Positions 58,163-64,000 of a stretch of 64,000 nt of DNA are shown here, one piece after another. A model generated the notes under the pieces. It did no database searches, had not been told where the DNA came from, and saw only the letters and a list, made by a program, of their open reading frames with translations. Both the position numbers and the translations under genes were made by a program. This DNA is from Trileptium ribeirensis (taxonomy: Eukaryota; Nematoda; Enoplea; Enoplida; Thoracostomopsidae). The DNA lies in NCBI GenBank assembly GCA_030248225.1, contig JASANE010011690.1:1-64000 (forward strand), written 5' to 3'. Position 1 is the first letter of the stretch; the number at the start of each line of letters is the position of its first letter.

Positions 58163-60640
58163 GGGGCATTATTTAAGGAAATTAAAAAACAAACATTATA
58201 ACTTCTTTAGTATTCAATACTGAAGAATTTGCGCTTTGTTAAATCCACAGTTTCGAAGCGGGTAGCTTAATGTTTCAAACAAGGAAATGCCAGGCAAATA
58301 TCAATGTTCACTCATAAGAATATGTAAGACTATAGTATACAGTTTCAAAGTATCTTTAAAATAATGCCAGCCACCAGCTGTCGTTGAACCGAATATTAAA
58401 AAATTAGATTAAACTACGCTTCACCAGTCAAGTTTTTGAATAACCTACTGCGGTGAAGTCTTGAGCTTTCGGCGCTAAACAAGTTTACATTTGCGGTATA
58501 GAAATGACAGGACAGCATACAAGCGACGCACCTCAAAGCACAAGGTCGCGACTACAGTTTAAATTTCGAACTAGATGTCAGAATTGATTTTGCTAGATTT
58601 GTTTTACTATAAACTGCAGAGTAAAATTGTGTGGAGCATTCAAATTGATCGTAGCTGAAACCAATGAATATTGAATTATATCTCCTGAAATATTCATTTC
58701 CCACTATCGCAGAGCTTTTAGAGCACTGAATTCGAGGATAATATTCAATTTTTGCACCAAATGCACAGCTTTATGGAAAAGGAGCATAACCTATTATGCT
58801 ATTTTGCCGTAAAGATACAGTACAAAGTTGTGCCTTTTACTACTTTTGGCTATGTCCAACCTGAAGTTGGCAACGGTAACGGTTCTAACCAATTTATATT
58901 CGTTTCTGTGTTTATAATTTTGTGGCTACTAGTGTAATAACAATGTAATTACGTAGCTGAGCATATAGATTCTGCATCTAGTTTTGCTTGTTGTTATTAT
59001 TTTTGTTTCTCCTTTTTCCAATATCGTTGAAGTCCAACAATTTTTACGGTAGTTGGAAATTCGCGTATCTAAGCACTTAGTATAAAAATCTAATAGGACA
59101 AAAATCATTTATACACAGCATAAACGGTTATTGTACTAGTCATATGATCTTATTTCAAGACGGTAAAGCCCAACTACGGTTGTTGTGAAAAGTGAAAAGG
59201 AAATACTAAGCTTCGCTTCATATATCATAATGGTTTGCCTTGCATATGCTTTGCAGCATAACAGGTTAGTCGTTTAGTGATATGTTTGCTTATAACCATA
59301 ATGTGTTCAATGAGTTCAAACGGTTGTGCATGTGCAGTTTAAGTGCCAATGGCGTCACTTAGTCTCGTCGTCGCTTTCAATCACGAGTGTTAACGTTTGT
59401 AAAGCGGACAACAAGCTTGGTTAGTTTATTACCTTAGTAGCTGAATTAAGTTTTGTAGTGATTTTTTCAAAATACCTAGCCCGGACGTCTTTATGAATAT
59501 TTCGGTATTTCTTTTGATGCCTAGGTAGTTTAATTTAAGCAGTCATGCCATATTTGATATAGAATGCATTAAATGGTCATATTCGACTTTGAAAATATTA
59601 ATAATCATTAAAAATACCCTGAAATGTCGTCATTTGTGGCATCTGACTACGTCATGACCATACATGCTCATGGAGAGGGCTAGGGGATTACCCTACCCTT
59701 GCCGTAGGCCTGTCCCATTGCCAAACCGTTGCGTAACTCGTTCTGTCTACAAAACCTCGTTTTTTGAGACTAGACAATATGGTACCCACACAGAAGAAAC
59801 AGGAATTGCAACTTCTTTTGAAATTTTTCCTATTGGTATTATTTGTATATTTGAGTTGTAGTTTTAGAATTTTGCTAGAGTATGCCGAACATTATACAAT
59901 GTACATTTCTTTAATAACAGTATTTGGATCACGTTCTTAATATTTCCTATGCTAGTCACGACCATTTAATTAAATAATTACGGCGTCACAATAATTTCAG
60001 ATTTCTTTTTTAACAACATTTATTTTCTTTCCAAAGGCGTCCTATTATATATACCTGAGCCGTCAGGTAGCCAGAAGGCTATACAATGTTCTTGAGTCAA
60101 TGTTCAAAGCAAATATCCTTAAAAACCAGATCTTCGCGCAAAAACAATCGGCTATCAGTGATTAGAGTTCATACGCTAATATTATTTACATAATTCTAAG
60201 TATGCAATTGATACAATCCATAAAATGTTGTTTTGAGTACATATAAAAACGATACATGGAATTACCAACGATTTTACAATTACAGCATAAAATAATGGGC
60301 CACATTGTGTGCGAATTTTCGTAGCTTCTTTTACCCCGGATTAGATAGACAAGAATAGAACATGTGACTGGTTTTAAAGGTTAAATTGTCTTTAAATATA
60401 CTACAGAATGAATTGTTCTGCGAAAATATTGGATGCTTTCCAGCCACCGATATTTGTGTCTGTGCTTTATACATAACACATTTTTGTACAACTTAAATAC
60501 TATATATAACATATATACATAACATATATAAATTATTTGTATAACATTATTATATACATACACGAGCGAACTTCGAAGTCCCATGGCGCATAGCGGGTGC
60601 TTCGCAGGGGGTTGGCGAGGGGAGGTCGTCATGATGGGCA
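58163..60640. other. AT-rich flank, no gene seen
   Basis: Short frames at 58752-58937 and 59664-59861 are unrecognised. Confidence 0.55.
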
Positions 60641-60793
60641 TAAATTATTACATATTTTTCGAACTCAAAATTGGTTAAAATTTTTGCTCTTTTTGCCAAG
60701 TTTTTTTACCAATTTGCCTCTAAATATTACTAATTTCGTTCAATTTTTCCTCACTTTTCACCGATTTTTGCCTATATTTTTGTCAAAATTGCC
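60641..60793 (+). repeat. TTTTTGCC/AATTTTTG-rich tract
   Basis: Loosely repeated AATTTTTGC, TTTTTGCC and CAATTTGCC words, resembling the tracts at 21500-21640 and 35810-35950. As there, it adjoins a GC-rich block. Confidence 0.5.
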
Positions 60794-60967
60794 GGCGCCT
60801 ATAATGGGGGATGGTAGGAGGTGCGCAGCCTCAGGGGGATTAGGCTACTCCCGGCAGGAGGCGGTTATGCTCCGGCGGCGCTGGCGCCTATAATGGGGGA
60901 TGGTAGGAGGTGCGCAGCCTCAGGGGGATTAGGCTACTCCCGGCAGGACGCGGTTATGCTCCGGCGG
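60794..60967 (+). repeat. 89-bp GC-rich tandem duplication
   Basis: Two almost identical units begin GGCGCCTATAATGGGGGATG at 60794 and 60883, with GCGCAGCCTCAGGGGGATTA inside. They are GC-rich against AT-rich surroundings. Confidence 0.92.
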
Positions 60968-61750
60968 TAGTCGGAGAATAAGGGTAATTCCATCACCTAT
61001 TAGCATATATGATTATATATAACGTACAACACATTTTTGTAGAACTTAAAGCGACGATAATCACTTTCAAACGCAGCAACAAACAAATCTGTATGTTTTT
61101 ATTGATTTTAAAAACCATCCCTTACATATAACAACCCACAATGTAGATATAAAGTTTTTACAATGTAGTCTTGCTATAACTATCGTTGGGCTGGACAAAG
61201 TTTATGGACTATGAAAAAAAGTATATTATTAAGCAATAAAGTGGTACACAATCGATTGATATTGAAAAGAAAAATATGGAAATGAAACACGGACATACAA
61301 AAGCTGCTGAGCCGCTGGGTAAGAAATGAACTCGTCGGGCCATTACAATATAATAGTCTTCCCTCGTTGTTGTTATCATCTACGGCTTTCGTGATACTAC
61401 TGCTAGTAATGATAATACATAATGATGTGCGTGATTCGTGCTTACTTATTATGTTGTAGACACAAACATTGCACAGTGTCGCCAAAGAATTAAGCACAGT
61501 GCTTTGTGTTATCGACTATTGGTCAAATAATTCGGAAACGTAAATACTGGGCACAAGTGTATAATAGACCTTTGCGAATGACTAGTCGTACAATGAAAAT
61601 TAGACGACATAAGGGAATAACAATGATTGTAAGACCAAATGTACTCAAGGTGTTCTTTTTTAAACTTTAATCAAATAATTTGTGCATGTTCTGCCAAGAA
61701 TTTGGTTTACTCTCATTTGATGTTCTTAGACCAATAATAGATTTCCTGGT
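60968..61750. other. AT-rich, no gene seen
   Basis: A 105-codon minus-strand frame (61180-61497) is serine/leucine-rich and not recognised. Confidence 0.5.
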
Positions 61751-62651
61751 ATAAACGTGGGAAAAATATGTTAAAAGCATTACCATTGTGACTTTTAGGG
61801 GTGGAAGTAAAACGTACGCTGCGTCGTTTCGTGACACGCTAAACATAATCCTAAACCTTAACCTAAACTAAGGTCCTTTTATATATGCTTTATACTAACA
61901 CGAAGTAATCCTTAAACATCACTCCTCCAAGCATAAAGATCATCCTTGAAAACGCTCCATAATGCGAATGTGTATTATAAACGTGGGAAAAATATGTTAA
62001 AAGCATTACCATTGCAACTTTTAGGGGCGGAAGTAAAACGTACGCTGCGTCGTTTCGTGACACGCTAAACATAATCCTAAACCTTAACCTAAACTAAGGT
62101 CCTTTTATATAAGCTTTATACTAACACGAAGTAATCCTTAAACATCACTCCTCCAAGCATAAAGATCATCCTTGAAAACGCTCCATAATGCGAATGTGTA
62201 TTATAAACGTGGGAAAAATATGTTAAAAGCATTACCATTGTAACTTTTAGGGGCGGAAGTAAAACGTACGCTGCGTCGTTTCGTGACACGCTAAACATAA
62301 TCCTAAACCTTAACCTAAACTAAGGTCCTTTTATATAAGCTTTATACTAACACGAAGTAATCCTTAAACATCACTCCTCCAAGCATAAAGATCATCCTTG
62401 AAAACGCTCCATAATGCGAATGTGTATTATAAACGTGGGAAAAATATGTTAAAAGCATTACCATTGTAACTTTTAGGGGCGGAAGTAAAACGTACGCTGC
62501 GTCGTTTCGTGACACGCTAAACATAATCCTAAACCTTAACCTAAACTAAGGTCCTTTTATATAAGCTTTATACTAACACGAAGTAATCCTTAAACATCAC
62601 TCCTCCAAGCATAAAGATCATCCTTGAAAACGCTCCATAATGCGAATGTGC
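61751..62651 (+). repeat. 226-bp tandem repeat, about 4 units
   Basis: Four head-to-tail units of exactly 226 bp begin ATAAACGTGGGAAAAATATG at 61751, 61977, 62203 and 62429. Units differ at only a few positions (for example ATTGTGAC, ATTGCAAC or ATTGTAAC). Each contains CCTAAACCTTAACCTAAAC and a 60-codon minus-strand frame that simply recurs with the repeat. Confidence 0.96.
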
Positions 62652-64000
62652 ATATGCTGCATCTAACCGGATGATTATGCACTATCTGTTGATAAAACGT
62701 TTTTGAAATTGTCTGTCCGTCGTGAAAATGACAATTTTTAAATGAACTGTCTTGGTGCCTGATTTCAAAAATTTCGTTAAGTTTATAGCCAAAATGCCAA
62801 ATGCAATTTAGTTCACCAGTTTGTGTTAGATAAGTACAGCGGCACTGATATGAAAAAAATTATTTGAATAAAATATTAAAAGATTTACAAACTGAGACAA
62901 CAATATTTTGCGAGCGAGATATCGTAAAAATTATGGTGAACAACAGTCCTAATTTTGTAAAAAAAATTGGCGCTGTTTTTAAAAATCAAGTCAGTGAGAA
63001 ACTTTCGTTCACACTTTCCGTTATTAAATAAAACGTGCGTTACGAAGCGTTAGAGATTAAACAACTGGTAGAGCTGTAATGCATAGAATTTTTTCTCTTT
63101 TGTGTATCTCATCCGTGACTGTTGAGATTTGTACAATCATTTGTCGATACATGACTCGATGGTTTGAGTATCATAAAACTTTCAGGAAAAATGTGACATT
63201 GGTGAAAACAATATCACTTATCCTGACGACAGCTGACACTAATACATTTACAGATCTTTCTCTAGAATCCCCACCAGCCACAAATTGATTAATTTCAAAT
63301 ATAGCCTAAAATATTAGTGCCATTCGACTCACCTTGAGAGATAATTTATCGATCAAGCTTGATATATAAAATTTATAGAGAAAAACAATTTTTTCAAAAT
63401 TGTTTAGTACCAAAAGTAACAATCGGGCCTTCCAAAAAATAGAAAAAATGTCTTAAATATTGCCCAAATAAATATTTTATGAGCTGTCTAGCGGTTGAGT
63501 CCAGTTATATCAGAATTCCAACTGTAATTTTAATATTTCAGGCTGGGGGATCCTAGAAAAGTCCCAAAAGTACCGTGAATGATTATATTCAAATTTTAAA
63601 CAGTTTAATTAATATCAAAATGCTGATCTTCATAGCAGTACGTTGTCATGGTTGATAATATCGTCGATGGAGGCAAACTAGTTTAACTCTGCGAAGTTAA
63701 ATGGCATTCGAAATTTCAGATGTTCCAAAATCAATTTTAATATTGCTGGCCTGTTTGGGCCAAAATATTAAAAGAACAATGCTAATGAATTTATACTGTA
63801 TAGAAAACTTGGGACATTAACTATTTCACAGTTGGTTTTTTGATATGACTGTAAAAACCCATGTCAGACTCGAGTTTTTGATGCTTTCACATTTCGGATC
63901 AACAACTCGTTCCGGTTATGAGTAGTGAAATGGGCTAAACATAGTATGCACTAAAATTCGACAGCATTATGCAAATTTATAGATTCTACCCGAATTATCA
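62652..64000. other. AT-rich flank to the window end, no gene seen
   Basis: One 69-codon frame (63079-63288) is unrecognised. No repeats or RNA genes supported. Confidence 0.55.

Noticed and set aside
61890..62524. Three identical 60-codon frames on the minus strand
   Set aside because: They recur only because the 226-bp unit recurs; no other coding sign.
61751..62651. Interstitial telomere repeat
   Set aside because: Only one short irregular run of CCTAA-like words per 226-bp unit; the unit itself is the repeat.

Overview
The window is AT-rich, repeat-dominated eukaryotic DNA. I found no complete, confidently identifiable host gene, rRNA or intact tRNA. The Ty3/Gypsy element belongs to the CsRn1/Kabuki clade (unusual C-x2-H Gag knuckle, GPY/F-like integrase tail). 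Together with foldback and MITE-type elements, TA/CATA microsatellites and one TATA plus TCATTT initiator-like motif, this suggests an invertebrate, perhaps an arthropod. That assignment is inference only. The layout looks like heterochromatin or a sex chromosome rather than a gene region.

Layout: (1) 204-1141, about four units of a 234-bp satellite. (2) 1105-7184, a 6.1-kb foldback element with two stems of about 2.7 kb, each carrying five 41-bp repeats, a nested element with inverted ends and a tRNA-like sequence. The stems flank a 0.6-kb loop of nine 56-bp repeats. (3) 7231-50173, a giant inverted repeat with two arms of about 19.4 kb (7231-26640 and 30815-50173) around a 4.2-kb unique spacer. 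(4) 50174-64000, AT-rich flank with four tandem duplications or arrays and only weak coding signals.

Reading inward, each giant arm carries the same items: a 40-bp minisatellite, a 156-codon open frame, a LINE 3' coding remnant, a PIF/Harbinger-like MITE (TAA target duplication), a Ty3/Gypsy retrotransposon with both LTRs, degenerate repeats, a 120-bp tandem array, a GC-rich hairpin MITE with a perfect 7-bp target duplication, a (TA)n tract and two small conserved open frames. The 5' and 3' LTRs keep position-specific variants in both arms, and both copies share the same integrase deletion. The order was therefore insertion and decay first, inverted duplication second.

The most interesting object is the Gypsy element. 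Its pol ends in an integrase GPY/F-like module followed directly by a PWWP-type chromatin-reader domain (13408-13662 minus; mirrored at about 43727-43980 plus). This is the place where chromoviruses carry a chromodomain. In retroviruses the cellular cofactor LEDGF/p75 supplies a PWWP in trans to steer integration; here a PWWP appears to be built into the element. I know of no described retrotransposon with this architecture, but I could not search.
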